This document shows, piece by piece, positions 40,599 to 49,709 of a stretch of 64,000 nucleotides of DNA (positions within the stretch are counted from its first letter, which is position 1; every line of letters starts with the position of its first letter). The notes under the pieces were generated by a model. That model was not told where the DNA came from. It worked only from the letters and a program-made list of their open reading frames with translations, and did not search any database. The DNA comes from a virus, in IMG/VR virus record IMGVR_UViG_3300024262_005408, positions 1-64,000 of that record. The stretch is one strand, 5' to 3'. Position numbers and translations under genes: made by a program.

Positions 40599-41695
40599 CT
40601 CGGTGAACCATACACGTTGAGCCACGTTTGTGCGCTTTCCCAAAGTACGCCGGTGTTGTCACCGCTCGCTCCCCAAGTTCTGTCGTATTTCCATTGGGAT
40701 GGTACACCACCTGGATCCCCGGCAATTAACGGTACGAAAGAGTCGAATCTTTCATTTAGTACATCTGTAATTATAACAGGATCGACGTCAAAGGATCTAT
40801 CAGTGTCTCCCGCTGCTGAACCTAAAGCAGAAAATTGACCTAACTTTCTGACTTTGGTTAACGCCCCTCCGGGAGTGTTGGACGACCGGTAGGTATTACC
40901 AAAATCTGCTTGTGGTATTATAGTAAAGGTTATTGTTTGTCCTTTCCCTTGTGTTCCATCAATAATTGCATAACTACCACCGGCAATAATTTGACTTGCT
41001 CTCCCGTCACCATATTGAATAAGGAGTCTCGATTGGTTTATCGTTCCGTCACCCTCACCACCGTTGAAATTTACATCCCAGGTAATTCCTATGTAACTGT
41101 AATTCTGTCCCCCTGTACTTACACTCACTAGTGGCACCACGTCAAGGAAGGTTGTACTCCCACTCTGTGTCCCGCCCTGGTATGTAGCGGTTTTGGTATC
41201 GATATTTTTATAAACCCCTGTATTGCCGGTAAATTGAGGAACATTATCTAATATTATTAATGAATCTCCCTCTAGCCCCGGCGAAAGTGCTTGCCAAGAG
41301 TCTGAACCACCCACATAAGAAATTAAACTACCTGCTTGTACGCTTTGTGATCCAACCGGTAGCCAAGTGGTAGCACTTAGTGTTTGTACTTGTGAATTTG
41401 TGCTTGTCCATCCCGCGCTCTGCTCATGTACAAGAGTACCAACCCCACCCAAAGTAGATAGGGTATTCATTTGTGAATTAACAGCACTAAAAGCATTTGT
41501 CAAGCTTACAACCTGAGTTGATAAAGATTCAATTGTTGTATAAAAGTCTACATTGTCGGGAGTTAATATTAAATTTTGAAAATCTAATTTATATATTACA
41601 CCGTTAGAAACAGTGAAAAGATAGTCCCCATTTACAATATCTTGTATCTCTGCTATGCTGTCTAGAGTAATAAAATTGGTATTGCCAATTGACAT
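40595..41695 (-). CDS. Virion structural protein, probable tail-fibre or appendage
   Basis: 366 residues, Thr/Ser/Gly/Val-rich and beta-structured. The N-terminal ~60 residues (I-G-N-T-N-F-I-T-L-D-S-I) are followed by a short helical stalk (T-T-I-E-S-L-S-T-Q-V-V-S-L-T) and a beta-rich C-terminus. Such a plan is usual in phage fibres. It is isolated on the minus strand with a late promoter. Confidence 0.7.
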   Translation of the reverse strand: MSIGNTNFITLDSIAEIQDIVNGDYLFTVSNGVIYKLDFQNLILTPDNVDFYTTIESLSTQVVSLTNAFSAVNSQMNTLSTLGGVGTLVHEQSAGWTSTNSQVQTLSATTWLPVGSQSVQAGSLISYVGGSDSWQALSPGLEGDSLIILDNVPQFTGNTGVYKNIDTKTATYQGGTQSGSTTFLDVVPLVSVSTGGQNYSYIGITWDVNFNGGEGDGTINQSRLLIQYGDGRASQIIAGGSYAIIDGTQGKGQTITFTIIPQADFGNTYRSSNTPGGALTKVRKLGQFSALGSAAGDTDRSFDVDPVIITDVLNERFDSFVPLIAGDPGGVPSQWKYDRTWGASGDNTGVLWESAQTWLNVYGSPS

Positions 41696-41716
41696 TTTAA
41701 TTATTTATGCTAAAAT
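41689..41716 (+). promoter_or_regulatory. Sigma70-type promoter of the glycan cluster
   Basis: -35 TTGACA at 41689-41694, 16-base spacer, -10 TAAAAT at 41711-41716. ATG 41728 leaves a ~5-base leader. It overlaps the late promoter of the divergent fibre gene. Confidence 0.65.
41702..41709 (-). promoter_or_regulatory. Late promoter CATAAATA
   Basis: Minus strand, six bases before ATG 41695. It lies inside the spacer of the plus-strand early promoter, so the two cannot be used together. Confidence 0.55.
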
Positions 41717-41727
41717 ACTTATGTACC

Positions 41728-42756
41728 ATGACAATTTCAAAGTCACCTCAACAAAAATATATAAACGGTCAAGGACAACTAGTTGGTATTAATGCTGAAA
41801 GACCTGCTGCGATCCGGGCTCGCTCTGCATATTGGGACAAGTGGGCAAAATTCCCTAATTGGAAACCACCACCTCTTAAGGATACCATAGGTTTAGGTAT
41901 TGTTACTTGTAATCGAGAAGGGTTTTTAAAAAAGGTATTAGATTCTATACCTAGACATAAAATTGATTATATCGTTATTATTAACGACGGTGATAGTGCA
42001 GATTTTAAAGATAAATCAGATCATGGTCCGAGAAGATTTGTATATAGTAAAGATGGTCTTTGTGGTAATTATTTTTATACTGGTGGTAATAAGGGTGTTG
42101 GTTTTGCTAAGAACTGGGCATTTAAAGAAATGCTTAAAACAGGTCATTCTCAAGAATTGCAGTGTTGGCCCGGTGATCCACAAGGTATAGATCATATGTT
42201 TATAATGGAAGATGACATTATAATCAAAGATGAAAATGTTTTTGAAAAGTATATTGAAGTAAGTAAGAAAACAGGATTAAAACATATGATGTACGGTTAC
42301 CATGGCCCGGCAAATAAAGCGGGTCTGAAATCTAATGGTTTACCAACACCAAGAAAGATAGTGGATTATGGTGATGGTACTTCTATTGCGTTAAACCGTC
42401 ATTGTGTGGGTGCTTTTACTTATTATAATAAAAGTGTAATTGAAGATATAGGTATTAATGATGATCATTACGTTAATGCATGGGAACATGTTGATCATTC
42501 ATATAAAATTGTAAAGAAAGGCTATTTGCCGGCTTATTGGTGGTGGCCTGATATTGCTAATTCATATGATTATATTGATGAATTAGCTTGTAGTGAAGTT
42601 AACTCGGTTATTAGACCTAGAAAAAATTGGAAAGAAAATATTACCCGAGGTGCAAAATATTTTCATAGTAAACACGGTTATTTCCCTAATCAAGTACCTG
42701 ATACAAATGTAAACGAGGTAATGAATAAATTAAAATCAATCAAAAAGAATGCATGA
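41728..42756 (+). CDS. Glycosyltransferase family 2-like
   Basis: 342 residues from ATG 41728. G-L-G-I-V-T-C-N-R-E-G-F-L starts the GT-A domain, D-Y-I-V-I-I-N-D-G follows, and H-M-F-I-M-E-D-D-I-I gives the D-D metal site. The later W-E-H-V-D-H-S-Y motif resembles the acceptor/base region. First gene of the overlapping plus-strand cluster and next to its promoter. Sugar unknown. Confidence 0.85.
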   Translation: MTISKSPQQKYINGQGQLVGINAERPAAIRARSAYWDKWAKFPNWKPPPLKDTIGLGIVTCNREGFLKKVLDSIPRHKIDYIVIINDGDSADFKDKSDHGPRRFVYSKDGLCGNYFYTGGNKGVGFAKNWAFKEMLKTGHSQELQCWPGDPQGIDHMFIMEDDIIIKDENVFEKYIEVSKKTGLKHMMYGYHGPANKAGLKSNGLPTPRKIVDYGDGTSIALNRHCVGAFTYYNKSVIEDIGINDDHYVNAWEHVDHSYKIVKKGYLPAYWWWPDIANSYDYIDELACSEVNSVIRPRKNWKENITRGAKYFHSKHGYFPNQVPDTNVNEVMNKLKSIKKNA

Positions 42757-43606
42757 TTTAAAAGGTATAACATTTTTAACTTTCGTTAGATTAGATAACG
42801 AAGAACGAAAGGTCAATTTAAAAACTATGCATAGTTTTTATAGAAATAGATGTGAAAACTATCAGCATATTTTTATTGAGGACGATAAAGAACCAAAAGT
42901 TACAAATACGCTTAATTTAGGAAAAGAAGATGTAGTTGTTTTTTCAAAAAGCGATACTGAATGGAGAAAAGGTGAAGGGTTCAATAAAGGAATCAAATTA
43001 GCAAAAACTAATATTTTAAACTTTATAGATACAGATATTATCATTGATCCCAATCAATTGTTAGAAACAGCTAAGCTTTTGGAAAAGGATGATCACGCCG
43101 GGTTTGTATATCCTTATAATGGTTTATTTTTATGTGCTGAAAAGCCTTTAAAAGATAAATTTTGCAAAACACTAAATTATGAAGAATTATTAGTAGTGCC
43201 CGATGTTGTAAAAGAGTTCGAGGGTTCTTCTGGTAATAATTTGAGTTATGATGAAACCCTTGTTAATACAGTACATAATGGTGTATTAATTGGTCATACT
43301 GTAAGTAAAGGTGGTTGTGTTATGGGACGAAAAGATAATTTAGTTAAGTGTAACGGTTATAATCCTCATTTCTTAGGGTGGGGGTATGAAGACGATGAAG
43401 CCCCTCTTCGTGTATCAAAATTAGGTTTTAATGTAGGTAGGGTTTTTGGTAAAGGAAAAGTATGTTGGCATTTACATCATTTTGACGGAACCGGATCTGA
43501 AAAAGAAAAACAACCGTTTTATAAAGAAAATGAAAATATAATGTGTTTTGTTTCAGGTTGTAGCTCTTATAAATTAAAAGAATATGTTAAAACATGGGTG
43601 ATGTAA
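42749..43606 (+). CDS. Glycosyltransferase, GT2/GT7C-like
   Basis: 285 residues. N-I-L-N-F-I-D-T-D-I-I-I-D gives the D-x-D. G-G-C-V-M-G-R-K-D-N then F-L-G-W-G-Y-E-D-D-E matches the GT7 C-terminal galactosyltransferase block (GWGxED(D/E)). It overlaps its neighbours by 8 and 13 bases. It is a relative of the protein at 44484. Confidence 0.85.
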   Translation: MHDLKGITFLTFVRLDNEERKVNLKTMHSFYRNRCENYQHIFIEDDKEPKVTNTLNLGKEDVVVFSKSDTEWRKGEGFNKGIKLAKTNILNFIDTDIIIDPNQLLETAKLLEKDDHAGFVYPYNGLFLCAEKPLKDKFCKTLNYEELLVVPDVVKEFEGSSGNNLSYDETLVNTVHNGVLIGHTVSKGGCVMGRKDNLVKCNGYNPHFLGWGYEDDEAPLRVSKLGFNVGRVFGKGKVCWHLHHFDGTGSEKEKQPFYKENENIMCFVSGCSSYKLKEYVKTWVM

Positions 43607-44484
43607 AAATAGCAGTATTAACAGGTGCAGATGAAAAGCAAAAAAATCTTCTAGATATATCTCTACCGATATTAAAACAATATTGTCTTTATCGTGATTA
43701 TGATTTGCATTACTTTACAGAAAATGTGGGTGGGGTAGCCCAAGTAGACGGTAAATCATATTTTGCAAGGTACCCGTTCATAAAGAAACATTTACCCAAT
43801 TATGATTGGGTATTTTGGATTGATGCAGATTGTTTGGTAATGAATTTTTATAAAAAGTTAGAAGATTATATTGACAACAAATATGGAATAATATTAGATC
43901 TACAATTAGGAGAAAAATATCCTATTTGTGCTTCAGGGCATGGTTTTTGGAAAAACGACGAAAATACATTTTACATTATCGATAATGTTATTGCATCTGC
44001 TGATAAAAGCATCCCCGGTATAGCTGATAATGAAATTTTAAATTATTTTTTTAATAAACTCCACAAAGACCAAAAAGTTGAATTTGAAAAAAGTGTAAAG
44101 TTATTAGGACCGGGAAAAGATAGAATAGGTCATTATGATAAAGAAATTGTTGAGTGTCAAATACATCAAATGTTAGGTTTACCGTTAGGAGAATTTCATA
44201 ATCATGAAAATATCGATAATATAGATATTTCGTTTGAAGATATCTATACACCCGGAAGGGATTTCCTTTATCATCGCTCCGGTGTTAATAAATTGGAAAA
44301 ACGAACTGAAAGTGCTCTTAACTTTTTTCAAGCTACATGTACACAACCAAGAATGTTTGCCACAAAAGAAAGTGATTTAAAATATCACGCGGATAGACTT
44401 GTAAGACCAAAAATTGTTCCTAAATCATTAAGAGATAAAATTAATGCTGATGAGTGGGTATATACAGCACTGAACCCAGAATAA
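43594..44484 (+). CDS. GT34-like glycosyltransferase
   Basis: 296 residues. K-I-A-V-L-T-G-A start, Y-D-W-V-F-W-I-D-A-D-C-L-V-M with the D-x-D, and a later D-N-E-I-L-N-Y and H-Y-D-K-E. This is the GMA12/MNN10-like order. It shares its last base with the next gene's start. Related to 36234. Confidence 0.8.
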   Translation: MGDVKIAVLTGADEKQKNLLDISLPILKQYCLYRDYDLHYFTENVGGVAQVDGKSYFARYPFIKKHLPNYDWVFWIDADCLVMNFYKKLEDYIDNKYGIILDLQLGEKYPICASGHGFWKNDENTFYIIDNVIASADKSIPGIADNEILNYFFNKLHKDQKVEFEKSVKLLGPGKDRIGHYDKEIVECQIHQMLGLPLGEFHNHENIDNIDISFEDIYTPGRDFLYHRSGVNKLEKRTESALNFFQATCTQPRMFATKESDLKYHADRLVRPKIVPKSLRDKINADEWVYTALNPE

Positions 44485-45515
44485 TGGAAGATTTAAAAGA
44501 TATAGATATAATCGTTGCTACTAGAATAGATAATCATGAAAGAGCAATGAATGCTTTTCTTATGTATAAATTTTTTAAAGATCATACTATTAATAGTAAG
44601 TTTATTTTTGTTGAAGACTCTACATCACCTATTCTTCAACGTTGTATACCAATACAAGAAAATGACAAAATATATTTTGAACAAAATGGTCGAAGCCATC
44701 ACAAAACCGGTGTCGCGAAGGTAAATTTCCGTTATGAAAAAGCTTTTTCACCAAATAGAGTCTATTTTGATCAATATGGTCATGTCGAAGATCCGAAGTC
44801 ATCGAGCCAAGCCGGGATTATTACCGGGGAAGAGTTTTTTAGAAAAAGCAGATCATACAATATAGGTATAGAAAAAAGTGATAGAAAATATTTGTTATTT
44901 TTAGATTTAGATTGTGTGGTAAACCCTAAACAAATTACAGACATTTTAGATAAAATTAAAAAGAACAGAGGGTTTGGTATATGCTATAATGGTCAACCAG
45001 CTTATTTAAATTATGAAGCAAAGCAAAAATATGCAGCCGCTCCTTTATTATCTACGTTAGAAGCATTTTTCCCCGATTTTAAATTATTAGAAGTCGCTTT
45101 AGATAATAAAAAAAGAGGTTTCCCGGTTGGGTACGATTCTTTAAAGTATAAACACTGTAAAATTTTGGGTGTTAACGCAGCCGGTGGTTGTCTATTAGGT
45201 ATGAAAAAAGACTTTATTACAATAGGAGGGTTTAATGAAAATTTTGAGGGGTGGGGATACGAAGATACGGAAATTATAAGTCGTATTAGAATTTTATACG
45301 GAAAATCGCCTTCTTTTAATTGGGAAAAAAATCATGAACCTTTCTACAGGTGTAAAAATGAAAAAGACTTTTTATTTCATTTTCCTCATACTAAAGAGAC
45401 GGTAACTTCACAACAAGTTGTTTTAAAAGGTAATAAAAGAGAATCTGATAAAGTAGAGGGTATGAGCACAACAGAACTTACAAAATATACTAAATCTTGG
45501 CCATGGTTAAAGTAA
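44484..45515 (+). CDS. Glycosyltransferase, GT2/GT7C-like
   Basis: 343 residues from ATG 44484. K-Y-L-L-F-L-D-L-D-C-V-V gives the D-x-D. A-A-G-G-C-L-L-G-M-K-K then F-E-G-W-G-Y-E-D-T-E is the GT7C block. Similar to the protein at 42749, so the pair may add two residues of one glycan. It overlaps the fucosyltransferase by 13 bases. Confidence 0.85.
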   Translation: MEDLKDIDIIVATRIDNHERAMNAFLMYKFFKDHTINSKFIFVEDSTSPILQRCIPIQENDKIYFEQNGRSHHKTGVAKVNFRYEKAFSPNRVYFDQYGHVEDPKSSSQAGIITGEEFFRKSRSYNIGIEKSDRKYLLFLDLDCVVNPKQITDILDKIKKNRGFGICYNGQPAYLNYEAKQKYAAAPLLSTLEAFFPDFKLLEVALDNKKRGFPVGYDSLKYKHCKILGVNAAGGCLLGMKKDFITIGGFNENFEGWGYEDTEIISRIRILYGKSPSFNWEKNHEPFYRCKNEKDFLFHFPHTKETVTSQQVVLKGNKRESDKVEGMSTTELTKYTKSWPWLK

Positions 45516-46345
45516 ACATAAGAGACAATAATTTTACTCCTTGGGACACATCATCGTGTCATCTAGCTGAAAACAAACACATTGAATGGGTTACAGATAA
45601 TGAACCCGTAAGCACCAGTTGCTTTATTACTGATTTAAAATTAGCTGACGTGCATAAAGCTTCAGGTGTTAAACGGAAGGTTGCTTGGTTACTAGAACCA
45701 AGGAGCATTAACCCTGGCATGTATAGCTGGATCGAACAAAACAATAAACTTTATGATTTCGTTTTGACTTTTGATCAAAAATTAATTGATAAGGGTCAAA
45801 ATTATCTTTATTACCCTCACGGTAGGTGTTGGATACATAACTACGAAGGGATAGAAAACAAACATAAGTTTTGTAGTATTTTTGCATCAGATAAAGCTAT
45901 GACATTAGGTCACCGGTTTAGGCATATGATTGTTGATAGATACAAAACGTCTGGTAAAATGGACTGTTATGGTAAATACGCAGAGAATGTTTTAGAAAAT
46001 AAAGAAGACGGACTTAACCCGTATTATTTTTCAGTTACAATTGAGAATGCAATTGTTAAAGGGTATTGGACAGAAAAATTATTAGATGCTTTTGCAACAA
46101 AAGCAATACCCATTTACTATGGTGACAAATTTTCGGTAAATAAGTTTTTTAATGAAGATGGTATTCTATACTTCAATACTATTGAAGAGCTTGGCGACAT
46201 AATGGAAAAAATCCAGGGTGATGATAATGGGGCTTATTTTTATAATGAAAGATTGTCTGCGATAGAAGAAAATTTTAATAAGGTTGAAGAATTTAGAGTA
46301 CCGGAAGATTGGATATATAATGAGTATCCGTTTTTATTTGAATAA
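45503..46345 (+). CDS. GT10-like alpha-1,3/4-fucosyltransferase
   Basis: 280 residues from ATG 45503. The donor-binding block Y-Y-F-S-V-T-I-E-N-A-I-V-K-G-Y-W-T-E-K-L follows the GT10 pattern (F-x-I-x-x-E-N-x...-Y-(V/I)-T-E-K) and is followed by A-I-P-I-Y-Y-G. It would transfer fucose from GDP-fucose. With GT11 next door it suggests a Lewis-like fucosylated glycan. It shares one base with the GT11 gene. Confidence 0.88.
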   Translation: MVKVNIRDNNFTPWDTSSCHLAENKHIEWVTDNEPVSTSCFITDLKLADVHKASGVKRKVAWLLEPRSINPGMYSWIEQNNKLYDFVLTFDQKLIDKGQNYLYYPHGRCWIHNYEGIENKHKFCSIFASDKAMTLGHRFRHMIVDRYKTSGKMDCYGKYAENVLENKEDGLNPYYFSVTIENAIVKGYWTEKLLDAFATKAIPIYYGDKFSVNKFFNEDGILYFNTIEELGDIMEKIQGDDNGAYFYNERLSAIEENFNKVEEFRVPEDWIYNEYPFLFE

Positions 46346-47136
46346 TGATTACAATACAGATTAAAGGTGGAATAGGAAATCAGTTGTATCAAGTTACAGC
46401 TGTTTATGCACATGCAAAAAAACATGATTTAAAATTTGTGTTAAACTATAATTTAGACTTTGGTGCATTACAAGGTCAACATCCAAAGACATATAGACAC
46501 TCTTTTTATAAAAACTTTGATACAACTGAAGAGTCTTTTAATATTGCTTGTCGTGAGCCTTCTTTTCTTCATAAACCTTTACCATTTTTAGGTATAGAGC
46601 ACGATGTGGTTTATGAAGGGTATTATCAAAGTTGGAAATATTTTAATGATTTAGATCATGATGAATTAAACAAATTATACCATTTTGGGGATAATTTATC
46701 TAAAAAATGTGATAAAGGATTAACTGCTCTGAAAAAAAAGCATAATGTAGATAAGATAGTAGGTGTGCATATAAGAAGAGGGGATTATTATAGAAACCCT
46801 GATATTTTTAACATTGTTAAAAAAGATTATTATGATAAAGCAAAAGAACATTTTGACAAAGATACATTATATGTATATTGTACAGACGATATAAACCAAG
46901 TAAGAAAGGAGTTTAAGTTTGATGAAAAAAATGTATTAGCAAATGGGAGTTCCGAATTAGAAGATTTATATGTTTTATCACAGTGTGATTCTCTTATTAT
47001 GGGTAATAGTTCTTTTTCTGCTTGGGGTGGATATTTAGGTAAGAAAAAAGAAAAGATTATTTGCCCTAAAAAGTGGTTTGAGTATAAAGGCCCACCAACA
47101 GATGATTTAGTGGACCCTAATTGGGTTCAGATCTAG
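46345..47136 (+). CDS. GT11-like alpha-1,2-fucosyltransferase
   Basis: 263 residues. The GT11 motifs are in order: K-G-G-I-G-N-Q-L-Y-Q at about 7-16, V-H-I-R-R-G-D-Y-Y (HxRRGDY), and G-N-S-S-F-S-A-W-G. It transfers fucose from GDP-fucose to a galactose-type acceptor. No GDP-fucose synthesis genes are visible here, so the donor must come from elsewhere in the genome or from the host. Confidence 0.92.
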   Translation: MITIQIKGGIGNQLYQVTAVYAHAKKHDLKFVLNYNLDFGALQGQHPKTYRHSFYKNFDTTEESFNIACREPSFLHKPLPFLGIEHDVVYEGYYQSWKYFNDLDHDELNKLYHFGDNLSKKCDKGLTALKKKHNVDKIVGVHIRRGDYYRNPDIFNIVKKDYYDKAKEHFDKDTLYVYCTDDINQVRKEFKFDEKNVLANGSSELEDLYVLSQCDSLIMGNSSFSAWGGYLGKKKEKIICPKKWFEYKGPPTDDLVDPNWVQI

Positions 47137-47139
47137 ATA

Positions 47140-47901
47140 ATGGAAAAACAATACGGTTTAATTGAACAGACTTGCGGTATAGGTGATATTTTTTATATTC
47201 AAAAGATCGCAAAACTTTTAATTGAAACAGGAACAGTCAAAAAAATAATATGGCCAGTTAAAGACGTATATAATTATGTTAATGACTATATGGGTACAGA
47301 TACTATTCAATATATTCCGTTATCTGAATTTGAAGACCCAACTGGTTTATTTGATAATGGTGTTAGACTAGATGCTGTCAGAGTAGAAAGCTTTAACGCT
47401 CACGGTCCTACGCATTGGCTTTATTTACCTTTTACTCATTCAGATAAAAAATTTACTGGTTCTGTAATGAAAGCAAAATATAGGTTTGCTAATTTGGGTG
47501 GTGAATGGGATGACTGGGACAAATATTTTGAGTTTAAAAGAGACCTAGATAAAGAAGATAAGCTCATGGATCATTTAGGTATAAAAGCAACTGATGATTA
47601 CGTTGTTGTAAGTGGTGTGTATGGTACCCCTCCTGCAACTGCTTCTAGAAGAGTTAAGTATAATGGAGATAAAAAAATAATAAAATTAGAACATTTGGAT
47701 GATTATTCTGTTTTTGATTGGTGTAAAGTTTTTGAAAACGCTGCTGAAATTCATATGGTTGAAACTTGTTTCATTTATCTTTTAGAAAAGTTAAGTTTAA
47801 AAGGAAAGGTTTTTAATTTGTACAGTAAATTTAACCCTGCTTGTTGGGGCCACATAGGGTATATTCCTAAAAGAGTTAAATGGAATTTTTGTAATTGGTA
47901 A
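47140..47901 (+). CDS. Predicted GT-B glycosyltransferase, paralog of 1901-2641
   Basis: 253 residues. T-C-G-I-G-D-I-F-Y and W-P-V-K-D-V-Y-N-Y-V near the N-terminus; F-D-W-C-K-V then E-I-H-M-V-E-T-C near the C-terminus. These blocks are shared with the minus-strand gene at 1901, 45 kb away. Heptosyltransferase-like GT-B fold inferred. It lies inside the glycan cluster. Confidence 0.72.
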   Translation: MEKQYGLIEQTCGIGDIFYIQKIAKLLIETGTVKKIIWPVKDVYNYVNDYMGTDTIQYIPLSEFEDPTGLFDNGVRLDAVRVESFNAHGPTHWLYLPFTHSDKKFTGSVMKAKYRFANLGGEWDDWDKYFEFKRDLDKEDKLMDHLGIKATDDYVVVSGVYGTPPATASRRVKYNGDKKIIKLEHLDDYSVFDWCKVFENAAEIHMVETCFIYLLEKLSLKGKVFNLYSKFNPACWGHIGYIPKRVKWNFCNW

Positions 47902-47913
47902 TTAAGTTTTATT

Positions 47914-48537
47914 ATGGGAGATATTTCTATTTTCGATTTAAAAGAAGCTCAAAAACATAACGAAACACCTTATTTTGTAGAAACCGGTACTCTATATGGG
48001 GATGGGGTAGAATATGCAATAAAACAAGGGTTCGAAGAGATACATTCAATTGAAATTGAACCAACTCTTTATAATCAAGCAAAAGAAAAATTTAAGACTT
48101 TTCCTCAAGTTTTTATTCATGAAGGAAACTCTCATGAAGTGCTAAAAACTTTACTTCCAAAATTAAACGGCAATATTACTTTTTGGCTTGATGCTCACTT
48201 CCCCGGAGCTGACGCACACTTGGTTCCTTACGATCAATGTTTGAATCTAGAACCAACTGTAAATTTACCCTTAGAAAAAGAAATAGAATTAATCGGTGAA
48301 AGAACAAATTTATATAAGGATTTTTTAATAGTTGATGATTTATGGATTTATGAAGATATAAAAATTAATGGTATTGGATTTAACCAACATAACATAAATC
48401 ACGGTCACAACATAACAAGAGAAGAATTAGTAAATGGAAAAAATTTAGATTTTTTGTATAATAGGTTTCGTGATACTCATGATTTTAAGAAAATATTCGT
48501 ACATCAAGGGTATGTTCTTGTAAGACCAAAAATATGA
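47914..48537 (+). CDS. SAM-dependent methyltransferase-like protein
   Basis: 207 residues. Y-F-V-E-T-G-T-L-Y-G-D-G-V is motif I, H-S-I-E-I-E-P is the acidic end of strand 2, and I-T-F-W-L-D-A-H-F-P-G is motif IV. The W-L-D-A-H-F-P-G block is found in small methyltransferase-fold proteins of surface-polysaccharide loci. It probably methylates a sugar or peptide. It overlaps the pyrophosphatase gene by four bases. Confidence 0.78.
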   Translation: MGDISIFDLKEAQKHNETPYFVETGTLYGDGVEYAIKQGFEEIHSIEIEPTLYNQAKEKFKTFPQVFIHEGNSHEVLKTLLPKLNGNITFWLDAHFPGADAHLVPYDQCLNLEPTVNLPLEKEIELIGERTNLYKDFLIVDDLWIYEDIKINGIGFNQHNINHGHNITREELVNGKNLDFLYNRFRDTHDFKKIFVHQGYVLVRPKI

Positions 48538-49079
48538 CAAACTTAGTAAATGATATTCCTATTGGGGTAGATTCACCTTTAATAGTAAATGCAGTTGTGG
48601 AAGTTGAAAAGGATAGCAATTCAAAATATGAATATGATGAGGAGCTTAATATTTTTAAACTTAGCAGATGTCTATATAGCAGTATGAGATACACTTGTTC
48701 TTATGGATTTATCCCCCAAACGTATGCTTTAGATGACGACCCATTGGATGTATTGATATATAATAATGTACCGTTACGCACTAGTACTTTAGTAGACGTA
48801 AAACCAATTGGTGTTTTGGATATGGATGACACGGGGAAAAAAGATTATAAAGTCGTAGGTGTTCCTACTTCACATATTAAAGATTATAAAAGTTTAAAAG
48901 ATTTAGATCCTCATTGGCTAGCAACTACTTTACAATTTTTTACTCATTATAAAGATTTAGAAAAGGGTAAAATTTCTATTGTTAATGGTTGGTTGGGTAA
49001 ATCTCAAACAAAAAAAATAATTATTGAAGCAAATAAAAGATGGAAAAAAAAATTGAGTTCTCGGTTGCCTGATCTATAA
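48534..49079 (+). CDS. ppa: Inorganic pyrophosphatase, family I-like
   Basis: 181 residues. S-Y-G-F-I-P-Q-T-Y followed by D-D-D-P-L-D-V-L-I (DxDPxDxL metal motif), then D-M-D-D-T-G-K-K-D-Y-K-V. This is the family I order, although the usual D-x-G-E-x-D is altered. It would remove pyrophosphate made by sugar-nucleotide or DNA synthesis. Its place at the end of the glycan operon fits the former. Confidence 0.88.
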   Translation: MTNLVNDIPIGVDSPLIVNAVVEVEKDSNSKYEYDEELNIFKLSRCLYSSMRYTCSYGFIPQTYALDDDPLDVLIYNNVPLRTSTLVDVKPIGVLDMDDTGKKDYKVVGVPTSHIKDYKSLKDLDPHWLATTLQFFTHYKDLEKGKISIVNGWLGKSQTKKIIIEANKRWKKKLSSRLPDL

Positions 49080-49080
49080 T
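49053..49080 (+). promoter_or_regulatory. Sigma70-type promoter of the DUF366 gene
   Basis: -35 TTGAGT at 49053-49058, 16-base spacer, -10 TATAAT at 49075-49080, ATG 49088 after seven bases. Confidence 0.65.
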
Positions 49081-49087
49081 ATATCAT

Positions 49088-49681
49088 ATGGATTTTAATA
49101 TCGATAAATACGACGGCAATTTGCTTCATGATAGGTTTGCATACAAATTCTTTAAAGATAAGGTATTACCTATAGGGAATATTTTATGTTTTAGAGCGCC
49201 AATGGAAGTTTTGGCTGATGGTATGATTGATCAAGAAGATATTGATCGACAAGAGTTTATTTGGAGTGATGATGCAATAAACTTTCTATGGGAAATTCCT
49301 ATTTTAGACAATGCATTTGGTGCAGTTGCATATCAAAGACTTTTTAACACTCATATTGCTAATATTCTAAGTAGTGTGAAATATTTAAATTGTCCTGTAA
49401 GGATGGATGGTGATGATATCATGGTGGAAAAAGAATTTACACAAGGTGGTGTTACTCAGCAAGAAGGTAAAGTAAGTGTGAGTATCACTTATGTTAAATC
49501 TGGTATTGCTTTGGGTCATACTGCTCTTAATATAAAAGCTGGTAAGAAGGCACCTGCATTTGCATTTAGTACAGAATTTAATGACGAGTCAGCAGAAGAG
49601 TTTATGAAAGATGTACAGAAACTCTTTTATGAATTAAATGATGACATGTTCATTGCCGGCGCGAAAGTGATAATTAAGTAA
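49088..49681 (+). CDS. DUF366 family protein
   Basis: 197 residues. Y-D-G-N-L-L-H-D-R-F-A-Y, N-I-L-C-F-R-A-P-M-E-V, W-S-D-D-A-I-N-F-L-W-E and S-V-S-I-T-Y-V...L-G-H-T-A-L-N-I match what I recall of DUF366, described mainly from archaea. Function unknown. I recall the family near deazaguanine genes in some phages but cannot confirm it here. It has its own early promoter. Confidence 0.72.
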   Translation: MDFNIDKYDGNLLHDRFAYKFFKDKVLPIGNILCFRAPMEVLADGMIDQEDIDRQEFIWSDDAINFLWEIPILDNAFGAVAYQRLFNTHIANILSSVKYLNCPVRMDGDDIMVEKEFTQGGVTQQEGKVSVSITYVKSGIALGHTALNIKAGKKAPAFAFSTEFNDESAEEFMKDVQKLFYELNDDMFIAGAKVIIK

Positions 49682-49709
49682 CCATCTTTAAAAAAGTCAT
49701 CACTAAAGC

